Source: an uncultured Desulfosarcina sp.
GTDB taxonomy: Bacteria > Desulfobacterota > Desulfobacteria > Desulfobacterales > Desulfosarcinaceae
Direction: 5' to 3'
Assembly: GCF_963668215.1 (NCBI RefSeq)
Contig: NZ_OY764190.1
Location: 6,014,001 to 6,078,000 of the forward strand
DNA length: 64,000 nucleotides
Under the pieces are notes generated by a model. That model was given only the letters and a program-made list of their open reading frames with translations. It searched no databases and was not told the origin of the DNA. Within the stretch, counting starts at the first letter, position 1, and each line of letters opens with the position of its first letter. The position numbers and the translations under genes were made by a program. Positions 54,859 to 63,732 of the stretch are shown piece after piece.

Positions 54859-55317
54859 TTACAAGCCATGAACACTTAATTCTTCTTCACAATGTTCGCA
54901 TAACACCGATTTTAAAGGACGCTTACAGTGAACACAGTTTTGATAAATATATCGATCTCTGTCTTGGAAGTTATGACAATGATCGCATTGCCAATTGTCA
55001 TAAACTAAAATACTATTTTCGCAGTTAGGGCAAACAGCATAAATACCTATAAACTTATGCTTGTATCTTATAAAAGCAAAAATTAAAATTATTTCGAAAA
55101 CGGCAACATAATATATATATGCCATATAATTTGGCACTCCATCTTTAAAAAAGGGATATAGTGGATATACCAGAAGTGTAGCGAAATGTTTAAAGACAGG
55201 ATAATGTTCTACACCTGCATTAGTCAGAAAATGGGCTATAAACCACGGAATAATAAAAGCTATAAAAAGCCATCCTGCCATTCTGAGATTATAGAAGCTT
55301 GATATCCTATATTTCAT
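54859..55317 (-). CDS. Membrane protein with C-terminal zinc ribbons
   Basis: 152 residues with two or three membrane helices (WLFIAFIIPWFIAHFLT and YIYYVAVFEIILIFAFI), then a cytoplasmic zinc part: CPNCENSI, CDHCHNF, CVHCKRPL, CEHCEEEL, i.e. two zinc-ribbon pairs. Unknown function, overlaps the 3' end of the gene upstream by 11 nt. On mobile islands it may anchor the ATPase/relaxation proteins at the membrane; that is a guess. Confidence 0.72.
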   Translation of the reverse strand: MKYRISSFYNLRMAGWLFIAFIIPWFIAHFLTNAGVEHYPVFKHFATLLVYPLYPFFKDGVPNYMAYIYYVAVFEIILIFAFIRYKHKFIGIYAVCPNCENSILVYDNWQCDHCHNFQDRDRYIYQNCVHCKRPLKSVLCEHCEEELSVHGL

Positions 55318-56002
55318 TTTTAAATACCCATCCAGGCCAGTCCGATCTAAAATCGCCTATACACCAAACTGAAAAGCAGAACATATTCCTATCAGGAATT
55401 GGCAAATCAAGTAATGGTGCGAAGCTCATCCAAAAAGAATAGACTATTTTGTCACAAGCCAATCGATTATAGTTTTCACGTTTATTTTCCAGATGGTCTT
55501 GCCAATTGGTTTTCTCAGATTCAATCTCCAAAAAGGCAAGTTTGTATCGATTGTCTTTTGCTAAAACCAACAAAGCGTCAGGAATTACATAAGGCTTATC
55601 TATGGGGAATCTCGGAAACAGGAGGGCTTTGTAATAGGGATGTTTAAGGCAATCGATAAATACCTCTGTGTTGTTCAGTTCGTTTACGTCCCCCTTACCC
55701 TTTGGTTCACCGGGAAGAAGCTTAGGATTATATCCCACCTCTTCAAGGACATCTCTCGCTTTGTCTGTGGCGCAAAACACCTCACCCTGCGGATTCTTGA
55801 GATATCCGAGATCGCAAAGCGCAAGCAGCTTTTTCTTGGAACAAATTTTTGAGAAGGTTGGTTTTACAGCTTTTAGATGTCGAGGTGTCGTATACTTGAG
55901 CAACCTTGCCGTGTAGAAGAGTTCCCACATCAACGCATAGGAGCCACCGGATTTCAGGGGAATTACAGGTTTAACCTCCTCTTTTACAGCCTGTAAATCC
56001 AT
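55307..56002 (-). CDS. Replication-relaxation-family-like protein
   Basis: 231 residues. N-terminal winged-helix-like region (MWELFYTARLLKYTTPRHLKAVK), then YVIPDALLVLAKDNRY and KLAFLEIESEKTNWQDHLEN, the E-x-K-like pattern of Replic_Relax/MobC proteins found with HerA/TraG ATPases on plasmids and integrative elements. First gene of a four-gene set with 55307-52976. The family call is by motif memory; the function on this element would be DNA processing or transfer. Confidence 0.65.
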   Translation of the reverse strand: MDLQAVKEEVKPVIPLKSGGSYALMWELFYTARLLKYTTPRHLKAVKPTFSKICSKKKLLALCDLGYLKNPQGEVFCATDKARDVLEEVGYNPKLLPGEPKGKGDVNELNNTEVFIDCLKHPYYKALLFPRFPIDKPYVIPDALLVLAKDNRYKLAFLEIESEKTNWQDHLENKRENYNRLACDKIVYSFWMSFAPLLDLPIPDRNMFCFSVWCIGDFRSDWPGWVFKNEI

Positions 56003-56341
56003 TTTTAGAACCTCTATATTTTCAAGAGGTTATATATTTACATATTAATATCACTGTGGCCTCAATAGGTCAAGATATTTACAGGCTGAGACTTCTATCC
56101 TACTGTTATTTCTTTGTTTTTAGTTCTTTTTACATGCTCAGCAAAGAGGCTTTGCAGTAGCTATTGTGACTTTTTAACAGGCCACCTTATTTGTTTATCC
56201 TGCCTGTTTTTGGAAACGAAGCTTCAGTTTGAGGGCGGCGCAAGTGGGTCGCTGGTATCATAGATTCATCCGAATGAAATATTGCCATGCTATAATCTAT
56301 AGATCGGCCAAATTATGAAAGGCCCTATCTAACTGATATAA

Positions 56342-56359
56342 TTGACATATTATTTGACA
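56342..56359 (+). promoter_or_regulatory. Tandem TTGACA boxes upstream of the second xis-int pair
   Basis: Two TTGACA hexamers, 56342-56347 and 56354-56359, 12 nt apart and about 90 nt before the HTH gene. No clear -10 box can be fixed. The 56003-56440 gap otherwise holds no gene. Confidence 0.35.
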
Positions 56360-56440
56360 GCCATTTAATTCTATGTCTAGAGTAATATAGATGCTGGTAA
56401 ACACCTGATTTACCGACCTATATTGCTCTTTAACAAACTA

Positions 56441-56647
56441 ATGCCAAACGGTTCTAACTCAAATCCAAACTTAATAACACCCGACGAGCTTAAGCAAATA
56501 CTCCGCATCTCAAAGACTGGGGTGTATCGTCTGGTCGAAAAACGGTCTATCCCTTTTTATAAGGTGAGTGGCTCTCTTAGGTTTGAGCGTAACGATGTAT
56601 TGGAATACCTACGCAATAATAGAGTTGAACCAATTGGACTCAAATAA
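56441..56647 (+). CDS. Excisionase-type helix-turn-helix protein
   Basis: 68 residues: LITPDELKQILRISKTGVYRLVEKRSIPF, KVSGSLRFERNDVLEYLRN, the HTH_17/excisionase-family pattern. The last base of its stop is 1 nt before the integrase ATG, so the two are coupled. Start ATG 56441; a TTG at 56423 would add 6 residues. Confidence 0.85.
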   Translation: MPNGSNSNPNLITPDELKQILRISKTGVYRLVEKRSIPFYKVSGSLRFERNDVLEYLRNNRVEPIGLK

Positions 56648-56648
56648 T

Positions 56649-57734
56649 ATGGCAGTAAGAAAAATACACAATTCATGGTGGGTGGACTTTAGATCCAACG
56701 GAATAAGATACAGAAAACGTAGTCCTGAAAATTCAAGAACTGGAGCTTTAGCGTATGAATCTCTTTTAAGACATAAATTATCAAAAGGAGATTCTATTAA
56801 TGAATCTATAAACAAGGGCAATGAACATCCAAATTTTAAAGAATTTTCCAGGCAGTGGTTTGAAACTTACGTTAAATCTAACAATAAGGCTTCGGAAATA
56901 CGATGTAAAGAAATGACTTTAAGAGTTCACCTAATTCCATTCTTTGGAAAAACAAGGATTGATAAAATTTCAAACTTCCAAATTGAAAAATACAAAGCTT
57001 CAAAAATTAAAACTAAGAAATTATCTAATAAATCCATAAATAATCAACTTACAATTCTTGCAAAATGTTTGCGGACAGCAGAGGAATGGCTTGATTTAAA
57101 TAAAATCCCAACTATAAAGAAACTGAAGGTTCCACCACAAAAATATGATTTCTTAACTATTGAAGAAAGCAACCTGTTGCTTAATTTTTCTAAAGGTGTC
57201 TGGTATGATTTATTTCTTTTAGCTTTGAAAACAGGATTACGTAAAGGTGAATTACTTGCCTTAACATGGGAAGATATAAATTGGAAAAACGCACAAATAA
57301 CTGTTAGGCAATCTATTCATCGCAATATAATCACATCTACTAAAAGCAACAAAATACGACATATATATATGACAAATGATGTTTATAATTGCCTTTATAA
57401 AAAAAGGAGGGAGAGTGGTTTTATTTTTACAGATGAAAACGGTAAGCACTTTAGCAGGTGGAGAATTAATGATACCTTAGCGCAGGTCTGTAAAAAAGCG
57501 GGTTTGAGACGAATAACCTGTCATGTGTTAAGACATACTTTTGCTTCACATTTAGCTATGGCTGGAGCCACAGTACAATCAATCCAACAATTATTAGGTC
57601 ATTCAGATATTAAAACAACGATGAGATACGCCCATCTGAATCAATCTTCTCTTCAAAAGACAATAAAACTATTAGATTGCAATACTGACAACAAATATTT
57701 TGGGCAATATATGGTCAACAAAAAATTGACATAA
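56649..57734 (+). CDS. Tyrosine integrase (second)
   Basis: 361 residues from ATG 56649. Arm-binding/AP2-like start (HNSWWVDFRSNGIRYRKRSPE), SAM-like core, catalytic Arg in LALKTGLRKGELLALTWED, HVLRHTFASHLAMAG, LLGHSDIKTTMRYAHLN with the Tyr nucleophile. AT-rich codon use. The last codons (FGQYMVNKK) are written by a 25-bp direct repeat that recurs 206 nt downstream, and a tRNA 3'-end fragment lies between the two copies. Confidence 0.94.
   Translation: MAVRKIHNSWWVDFRSNGIRYRKRSPENSRTGALAYESLLRHKLSKGDSINESINKGNEHPNFKEFSRQWFETYVKSNNKASEIRCKEMTLRVHLIPFFGKTRIDKISNFQIEKYKASKIKTKKLSNKSINNQLTILAKCLRTAEEWLDLNKIPTIKKLKVPPQKYDFLTIEESNLLLNFSKGVWYDLFLLALKTGLRKGELLALTWEDINWKNAQITVRQSIHRNIITSTKSNKIRHIYMTNDVYNCLYKKRRESGFIFTDENGKHFSRWRINDTLAQVCKKAGLRRITCHVLRHTFASHLAMAGATVQSIQQLLGHSDIKTTMRYAHLNQSSLQKTIKLLDCNTDNKYFGQYMVNKKLT
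57698..57722. repeat. 25-bp direct repeat, copy 1 (candidate integrase site)
   Basis: TTTTGGGCAATATATGG plus TCAACAAA, overlapping the integrase 3' end. Copy 2 at 57904-57928 is identical. A related ATATATATGGTCAACA occurs at about 52833. Confidence 0.8.
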
Positions 57735-57737
57735 TAA

Positions 57738-57763
57738 AATAATCCCTAAAATTAGGGATTATT
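57738..57763. terminator. Palindromic hairpin after the second integrase
   Basis: AATAATCCCTAA (57738-57749), 2 nt, TTAGGGATTATT (57752-57763), perfect arms, starting 3 nt after the stop. No strong T run follows, so it may be a terminator or a recombination structure. Confidence 0.5.
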
Positions 57764-57765
57764 AA

Positions 57766-57788
57766 TGTGGGCCGGGCTGGATTTGAAC
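57766..57788 (-). other. tRNA 3'-end fragment (candidate attachment site)
   Basis: Read on the minus strand: GGTTCAAATCCAGCCCGG and CCCACA, i.e. a T-loop, T-stem 3' half and acceptor end. The 5' T-stem half does not match, so only the 3' part of a tRNA is left. This is what an attachment site looks like after integration at a tRNA; it differs from tRNA-Lys (CTT). Confidence 0.65.
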
Positions 57789-57903
57789 CCTAAAAGTAAG
57801 GTGAAAATATTCATCTAAAACTAGTATTTTTGTTTAACCTTACATAAAAATTACAATTCCCATAAAAACCATATCTTGTCAAATATTGTTGCCCATCCTC
57901 AAG

Positions 57904-57928
57904 TTTTGGGCAATATATGGTCAACAAA
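57904..57928. repeat. 25-bp direct repeat, copy 2
   Basis: Identical to 57698-57722, 206 nt away. The two copies flank the palindrome and the tRNA fragment. Confidence 0.8.
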
Positions 57929-57986
57929 GCTTTGCAATATAGAAAAGGCATCTATAAAAAAGGCTACCCTCTAACAGGTGGCCTTT

Positions 57987-59759
57987 TTATTTTGACTCAG
58001 GTAAGATTTTATATTCAATTTTAAAATTTTGAATTTTTGTTATAGAACTATTATTTATTTCTGGAATATTTATAAATAAGGTTTCTTTTGCCCTGCTAAA
58101 ACCGACATAATAGATTCTTGCATCATCTTCATCAGATTCCAGTCGGTCCTTTGCCTCAAACACGTATTTTTCAAAATCTCTCAGGTTTTCAAAATGCACT
58201 AATATATTATCGAACTGTGTTCCCTTTGAGCTATGAATCGTTCTAATAGTGTCTTCTGATTTAGTATCTACCTTGATGAATCTTAAAATATCAGATATCA
58301 AGGTGCTTTCATAAAAAGATTTAGCAGATGCTCTATTTGTTAACTTTGCTCCTATCTTTAGTTTGTAAATAGTACTAATATTATCCAACAGCTCTGAATA
58401 ATATTCAAAGAGATTTTTATTCCGAGTTTCTATAGTTTTTATATCATCAATGATATCTATTGCAATTTTACGCAATTCAAGCTTTGTTATTGATCCTCTT
58501 CCTTCATATTTCAACGGTTTAAGCACCTCTTTTATAGCATCCTTTAAGTATCCTTTCTCATAAAATTTATATCCCATAAATATTGAATGTAGGGCTTTGA
58601 CTCTATAGTAGTTAGAATCTATAGCATAAAGTTTTTTTAATAAATCATCAGCAATTAGATTTCTTTGCATTTTAATTTCTTCAACTGACTCGTTTTTTCT
58701 TGTTAGTACATAAATTGGGTTATAATTATTTTTTTCTATCCACTGAATCGCATCTTTAATTGGTCCAATTAATATATTGACGCTACATCCTTCAATTGTA
58801 CATTCAGAGCATTCTTGGCAAATATCATCCCGTAAGCAGTTCAAAAAATGTATTATTTTTTGTGTTGAGCGATGATTTTTTTCCAGCTTGTAACTCTGCA
58901 AATCATTAATTTTCAGGTTTTCAAAATCACATCTTTTTGCTCCGGCAAATTTATAGATTGATTGAGCTAAATCTCCGATGACACCGACCTTCGTTCTTTC
59001 CTCAGCTATCTTTTCTATTATCCAAGTCTGAAGTTCTGTAGTATCCTGGAATTCATCGATAAAAATATATGGAAATTTATTTCTTACAAACTCTAGAACC
59101 CTTGGAGATCTATTAATAATTAAATACGCGAAATATAAAACATCTTCATGGTGCATTATTCCATCAACCCAATACTTTTTTTTATAAATCCAAAGTTCAC
59201 CATTTTTTCGTGGAATAGAAAATCCTCGATTTTGCCTATATATTAACTCAAGATTTTTATCGACAAATGAATAATCAAGGCTGGATAATTCTGCAATCAT
59301 CTTGGCTTTATTTTCACTAAAATTAAAATAATTATAGTTTTTTCCGTTTAATTGCTCGATGGTGACTTTCCATCTTCTTATTCTGTCACTATGAGGGATG
59401 TGCTCATCATGTCCATCAAGTTTATCAATGTTAAATAATTTTTCTCCATTTACATCTTCGGCTATTAAATGTGAAAACGGCTTTACTATATTTCTATATA
59501 AAAAGCTGTGAATCGTAGAAATATCAAATCTGCTTTTATCACAATCTAACTTGTTGAATATTTCCTCGACTGCTACGTTTGTATATGTAATACATGCTAT
59601 TTTGCGGGTTTTACTAAGACGATTAGATTCTTTCAAAACTCTTTTCAAGTGGTCTATTAACCACGTAGTTTTTCCTGCTCCTGGGCCAGCAAAAACCCTA
59701 AAGTTCTTTTCAGTATTAGGCAATTCCAAAATATTTGGCAATTTGTTTATATTTATCAT
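57987..59759 (-). CDS. gajB: Gabija system UvrD-like helicase GajB
   Basis: 590 residues, superfamily 1 helicase: Walker A FAGPGAGKTTWLIDH, IFIDEFQDTTELQ (motif II), VIGDLAQSIYKFAGA (III), HSSKGTQFDNILVH (V), IYYVGFSRAKETLF (VI). A Cys cluster CQECSECTIEGC lies near the middle. In Gabija, GajB is the partner of the OLD-type nuclease GajA and activates on phage replication; the gene directly follows gajA (2 nt gap). Slightly longer than the reference GajB. AT-rich. Confidence 0.9.
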   Translation of the reverse strand: MININKLPNILELPNTEKNFRVFAGPGAGKTTWLIDHLKRVLKESNRLSKTRKIACITYTNVAVEEIFNKLDCDKSRFDISTIHSFLYRNIVKPFSHLIAEDVNGEKLFNIDKLDGHDEHIPHSDRIRRWKVTIEQLNGKNYNYFNFSENKAKMIAELSSLDYSFVDKNLELIYRQNRGFSIPRKNGELWIYKKKYWVDGIMHHEDVLYFAYLIINRSPRVLEFVRNKFPYIFIDEFQDTTELQTWIIEKIAEERTKVGVIGDLAQSIYKFAGAKRCDFENLKINDLQSYKLEKNHRSTQKIIHFLNCLRDDICQECSECTIEGCSVNILIGPIKDAIQWIEKNNYNPIYVLTRKNESVEEIKMQRNLIADDLLKKLYAIDSNYYRVKALHSIFMGYKFYEKGYLKDAIKEVLKPLKYEGRGSITKLELRKIAIDIIDDIKTIETRNKNLFEYYSELLDNISTIYKLKIGAKLTNRASAKSFYESTLISDILRFIKVDTKSEDTIRTIHSSKGTQFDNILVHFENLRDFEKYVFEAKDRLESDEDDARIYYVGFSRAKETLFINIPEINNSSITKIQNFKIEYKILPESK

Positions 59760-59761
59760 GG

Positions 59762-61855
59762 TTAATCTGTTATAAAATTTATTGCTTCTTTAATATATGG
59801 TGGGATAATAAAGTCTTTTTCAACGTCCATTTTACCAAAATTATCTCTAAGCTGTTTTTCAAGGTAGAACGCATGCACTCCTTTTATATTCTCTACAGCC
59901 TGATAATAAATTGCAGCAATTAGTGCCTTCTTTTTATGTTCTTCTACCCAATCACATTTATCAATTGCATGTTTTATTCTATCGTGATGCGACAAAGCTT
60001 GCAATTCTTTTAATGTTTTGCCTTCATTATATGCTTTCATTAATTCTTTAAAAAAATTAATTCTGTTTTTACCAGTTGATGGAAAACATTCTGTAATAAT
60101 ATTTTCATTTGACGGATTATTTAACGCCAATTCATACTCAAATGTCTTTCCTCTACCTTCAGGTGGAATTTGTATTTTAATATTTTTAAATGACTTATAA
60201 TATTCGATTAAATTAGTTGCATGTGACGCCAAAGATATGTACTCGTAATTTTCGATATCCTGACCCAATTCAAACGGATAGCATTTTTTCCATCTCTTCT
60301 TATTTTCCCCTTCTGGCTCTTTTTCTTTTTTTGAAGGGTCTGCATCGGTAATACATACAATTTTTTTATTAATTGCATATATGTTATCTTTTTCATTGTA
60401 GGAAAATATTTTTAAAAAATGCTTAAAGGTTCGACTGTCAACGCTAATTATGCTCACGTGTTTATTGAGAAGCTCTTCTTCCTTAGCAATATACTTTGCC
60501 AAACAAGGTAACAATATCTGTTCGGCAAGACCTTCAACGAAAACAATTCGGTCCGCAAATAACATATTTGATTTAGTAGCATCTAAAAATCTTTTAACAT
60601 AGACTTTTGACTCCTGATCTTCTTTATCATTTGAGAATGTTTTTCCAGGATAACCAATTCTAAGAATGCCATTTAAATCTTCATAAAGACAAATTATCGA
60701 GTTTAAGTCTACCGCAGATGTAATATGAGTGGAATGCGATGTAATAAATACTTGACGTGCTTGCTTTTTTGTATTTAAATTTTTGTCTAAAAACTGTAAG
60801 AATTTATGTTGCATTGACGGATGCAAATGAGCCTCAGGTTCCTCTATAGCCAAAATGGGGAATACCTTTGCATTATCCCCCATAAAACCCGAACACTCCA
60901 TCTGCATTTTTGATAGTATAAGTGCAATAAATAATAAATTATTATAGCCTAATCCGTTAATTTTAATTGGATATTTTATTCCACTTTTATCAACAATCAA
61001 TCTAAGAGCAAAAAGAATTTCCTGTTCACTTATCTCAGCATCGAAATCAGGTTTACCGCCCTTATCTGCTCCAGTTTCCTCCGAGTATTCAAGCATCTTA
61101 TCTTTTGATACTCTTCCGATTAAATGCTTTAATAGAGTCTTCGACTTTTCGCTAAACTCAATTTCTTTTTCCTTCAATTCTTTTAGCTGTTTTTTATCAA
61201 GTTCTTCGTAATCTTTACCTTGTGTAATATTATAATCTAAAAAATAATTTAGAACTTCTCTTAATAGAGTTCTATTTCCAAAAAACATTTGTTTTTCAGC
61301 ATCCCGTATTGCATCTAAGAACTGAAAATCAAACCTATCCAAGTTTTCAGAATCTGCCTTTTCTTCTTTGTTAGGATCGCCACCGAATATTTTTGAGACA
61401 TATTTCTTTAAAAATTTTTTTTCAATAACTTTAAGACATTCTTCCTTATTGTATTCTCCTTTTTTATCTTTAAATTCGTTTGTATATTCTTTATATTCAT
61501 CCCAATGTTTGTTCGGAAGATAAAATGTATATGTCAGTTGAGCTTCATATTGAGGCGCTTCAGAAATTATCCAATCATATATTACATTTTTATCGTCTTT
61601 TTTATCTTCGTGCTCAGAAATTAAGACGGATATATCTATTCTTGGCGGCTTTGAAAAATCTTGATATTCCTTATTTAAATCGTCGATAGTTAGCTTTTCT
61701 CTGTGTTCTCTATCAAAAACTAATTGTAGCGCTTTGATAAGATTTGTTTTACCAGCATTGTTATGTCCAATTAAAACATTTAAACCAGGAGTAAATTCAA
61801 CCACCTCATTTTTAAAATTTCTATAATTTGAAATTTTGATTTTGGAAATATACAT
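59762..61855 (-). CDS. gajA: Gabija system OLD-family nuclease GajA
   Basis: 697 residues: ABC-type ATPase with Walker A GHNNAGKTNLIKAL, Walker B ILAIEEPEAHLHPSMQ, then a TOPRIM nuclease domain (RIVFVEGLAEQILLPCLAKY, ITDADPSKKE). Together with a UvrD helicase this is the two-gene Gabija phage defence system: GajA nicks DNA at particular sequences when nucleotide pools fall. The insert of about 100 residues at 130-220 makes it longer than the reference protein. First gene of a two-gene operon; the divergent radical SAM gene starts 427 nt away. Confidence 0.92.
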   Translation of the reverse strand: MYISKIKISNYRNFKNEVVEFTPGLNVLIGHNNAGKTNLIKALQLVFDREHREKLTIDDLNKEYQDFSKPPRIDISVLISEHEDKKDDKNVIYDWIISEAPQYEAQLTYTFYLPNKHWDEYKEYTNEFKDKKGEYNKEECLKVIEKKFLKKYVSKIFGGDPNKEEKADSENLDRFDFQFLDAIRDAEKQMFFGNRTLLREVLNYFLDYNITQGKDYEELDKKQLKELKEKEIEFSEKSKTLLKHLIGRVSKDKMLEYSEETGADKGGKPDFDAEISEQEILFALRLIVDKSGIKYPIKINGLGYNNLLFIALILSKMQMECSGFMGDNAKVFPILAIEEPEAHLHPSMQHKFLQFLDKNLNTKKQARQVFITSHSTHITSAVDLNSIICLYEDLNGILRIGYPGKTFSNDKEDQESKVYVKRFLDATKSNMLFADRIVFVEGLAEQILLPCLAKYIAKEEELLNKHVSIISVDSRTFKHFLKIFSYNEKDNIYAINKKIVCITDADPSKKEKEPEGENKKRWKKCYPFELGQDIENYEYISLASHATNLIEYYKSFKNIKIQIPPEGRGKTFEYELALNNPSNENIITECFPSTGKNRINFFKELMKAYNEGKTLKELQALSHHDRIKHAIDKCDWVEEHKKKALIAAIYYQAVENIKGVHAFYLEKQLRDNFGKMDVEKDFIIPPYIKEAINFITD

Positions 61856-62054
61856 ATTTATATCCTATTAATAATTAGCTTATACATTATGTCGATATTA
61901 CCATACTTTTTGATGTACTCTTGCAGTTTACATCTACCTCCAGAGGTTAGCAGGCGAATCTCTCAAACCCCAATAGCAAGGTAACTATTAGGACGAAGCG
62001 AAAAATCACCGTTCGAACTTACGATCGCTTGTATCTTGCGAATCAACTATACAT

Positions 62055-62097
62055 CAACATATTGTGTCGTTTTACATTTTACACCACAACATATTGT
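62055..62097. promoter_or_regulatory. Paired CAACATATTGT direct repeats in the divergent region
   Basis: CAACATATTGT at 62055-62065 and again at 62087-62097, 32 nt apart, in the gap between gajA and the radical SAM gene. Spacing close to three helix turns fits a shared regulator site; the role is inferred. Confidence 0.5.
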
Positions 62098-62152
62098 TTT
62101 GCAAGGCTATTTTTTCCACCTTTTATCCACAAAAACAGCCATATTTCCCCAA

Positions 62153-62181
62153 AAATCTTCATTTTTGATGAATGAAGATTT
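62153..62181. repeat. AAATCTTCATT hairpin in the divergent region
   Basis: Arms AAATCTTCATT (62153-62163) and AATGAAGATTT (62171-62181) with a 7-nt loop, perfect. It lies about 100 nt before the radical SAM gene. No T run follows. The rest of 61856-62282 contains no gene that I can support. Confidence 0.55.
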
Positions 62182-62282
62182 GCGCTTCGTATCGATTTGT
62201 GTCTTTATGACCATTTTCGATAGACAGCCGCCTATTTTTTTGGTATAGAGGCTTATCTCATGAAAGGTCACCACTGCTACCG

Positions 62283-63731
62283 ATGAAAAGAAACGTACTG
62301 CTTGTAGAGCCCGGATATAAGACCAAATTCCCCCCAATGGGTCTTATGAAAATATCTAAGTACCACAAAATACTTGGAGATTCTGTCTATTTCGTCAAAG
62401 GGATAAACCACGAAGTACCCTATGAAAGATACTGGGACCGGATATATGTTTCAACCCTTTTTACATATAACTGGGCCGCCACTGTCAAAACAATCAAATA
62501 TTACAAGAATCTGGTCAGGGGCGATAATTCAAGGATTTTCGTCGGCGGGATAATGGCCACCCTTATGCCTGAGGAACTTTGGAAGGAAACAGGCCTTGTC
62601 CCAATCAGGGGCCTTTTATGCGAACCAGGTATGTTAAATGATGACAATGAGATAGTTATCAACGACCTTGTTCCGGATTATGACCTTTTCAATAGCACTC
62701 CATATGAGTATTCCCTAATTGACGATTCATATTTTGGCTATTCAACCCGTGGTTGCATCCGTAAATGCAAATTCTGCGGGGTTCCCACTCTGGAACCGAA
62801 GTTCATCGATTACTGGGGTATCAAGCCATACATCAACGAGATAATTCGCGATTATGAGGAGAAGGTCCATCTGGTCCTATTTGATAACAATATCCTCGCA
62901 TCCAAGAAATTTGAACAAGTTATCAATGACTTAATTGACCTTGGATTTGAGAAAGGCGCTCAATATTATTATAAAAACAAGGCGGGGCAGACTATCCATA
63001 AGAACCGCCATGTAGATTTTAACCAGGGTACTGATGCCCGGTTGATGAAAAAATCAAATATGGAGCTACTGGCTAAGATTGCCATCAATCCCCTTCGTAT
63101 CGCCTTCGACCACATAAAGGACAAGGAAATATATGAAAGCAGGATACGGATGGCTGCTGATGCCGGTATCATCCACCTATCCAACTATGTCCTATACAAT
63201 TACGACGATACCCCCGAGGATCTGTGGGAGCGACTCAATATCAATATCAATCTGAACCAGGAGTTGAATCTTCAGATTTATTCCTTTCCCATGAAATTCA
63301 TCCCCCTAAGCCACAAGGACCGGACCTTTATAAACGAACCGAACTGGAATTGGCAGTACCTGCGGGGAGTCCAGAGAATCCTGAACGTCCTTAAAGGTAC
63401 GGTCATGACCACCTCTGACTTCTTCTACCGCGCCTTTGGAGGTGACTCAAAGGAATTCGTAAGGATTCTTCATATGCCGGAGCAAATCCTCATGAACAGG
63501 GGTTCAGAGCCGGGACCGGATGAAAAGGCGTGGACCAATAAGTTTGAAAATCTGACCGCTAATGAAAAAAAGGAATTACTGGCGATCCTTTGCGATAATA
63601 AAAAACAGTCACAGCTATACCAGACATATACAGAGCTAAAAAATAAGAACATAAAAGAAATACTCGAATACTATATTAACGACGAACTACTTAACGATCA
63701 GGATAATTATCTGTTCCAGGAAGCGAATTAA
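62283..63731 (+). CDS. Radical SAM protein with B12-binding-like N-terminal domain
   Basis: 482 residues. The [4Fe-4S] motif is CxxxCxxC in STRGCIRKCKFCGVPT at about residue 157. The N-terminal part (KRNVLLVEPGYKTKFPPMGLMKISKYH) resembles the B12-binding Rossmann part of MiaB/HemN-like radical SAM families, but the DxHxxG cobalamin motif is missing. No viperin or SPASM pattern is seen. It starts at ATG 62283 and its stop is 1 nt before a GHKL ATPase ATG, so they form a tight pair. It sits beside Gabija in AT-rich DNA. Confidence 0.85.
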   Translation: MKRNVLLVEPGYKTKFPPMGLMKISKYHKILGDSVYFVKGINHEVPYERYWDRIYVSTLFTYNWAATVKTIKYYKNLVRGDNSRIFVGGIMATLMPEELWKETGLVPIRGLLCEPGMLNDDNEIVINDLVPDYDLFNSTPYEYSLIDDSYFGYSTRGCIRKCKFCGVPTLEPKFIDYWGIKPYINEIIRDYEEKVHLVLFDNNILASKKFEQVINDLIDLGFEKGAQYYYKNKAGQTIHKNRHVDFNQGTDARLMKKSNMELLAKIAINPLRIAFDHIKDKEIYESRIRMAADAGIIHLSNYVLYNYDDTPEDLWERLNININLNQELNLQIYSFPMKFIPLSHKDRTFINEPNWNWQYLRGVQRILNVLKGTVMTTSDFFYRAFGGDSKEFVRILHMPEQILMNRGSEPGPDEKAWTNKFENLTANEKKELLAILCDNKKQSQLYQTYTELKNKNIKEILEYYINDELLNDQDNYLFQEAN

Positions 63732-63732
63732 T

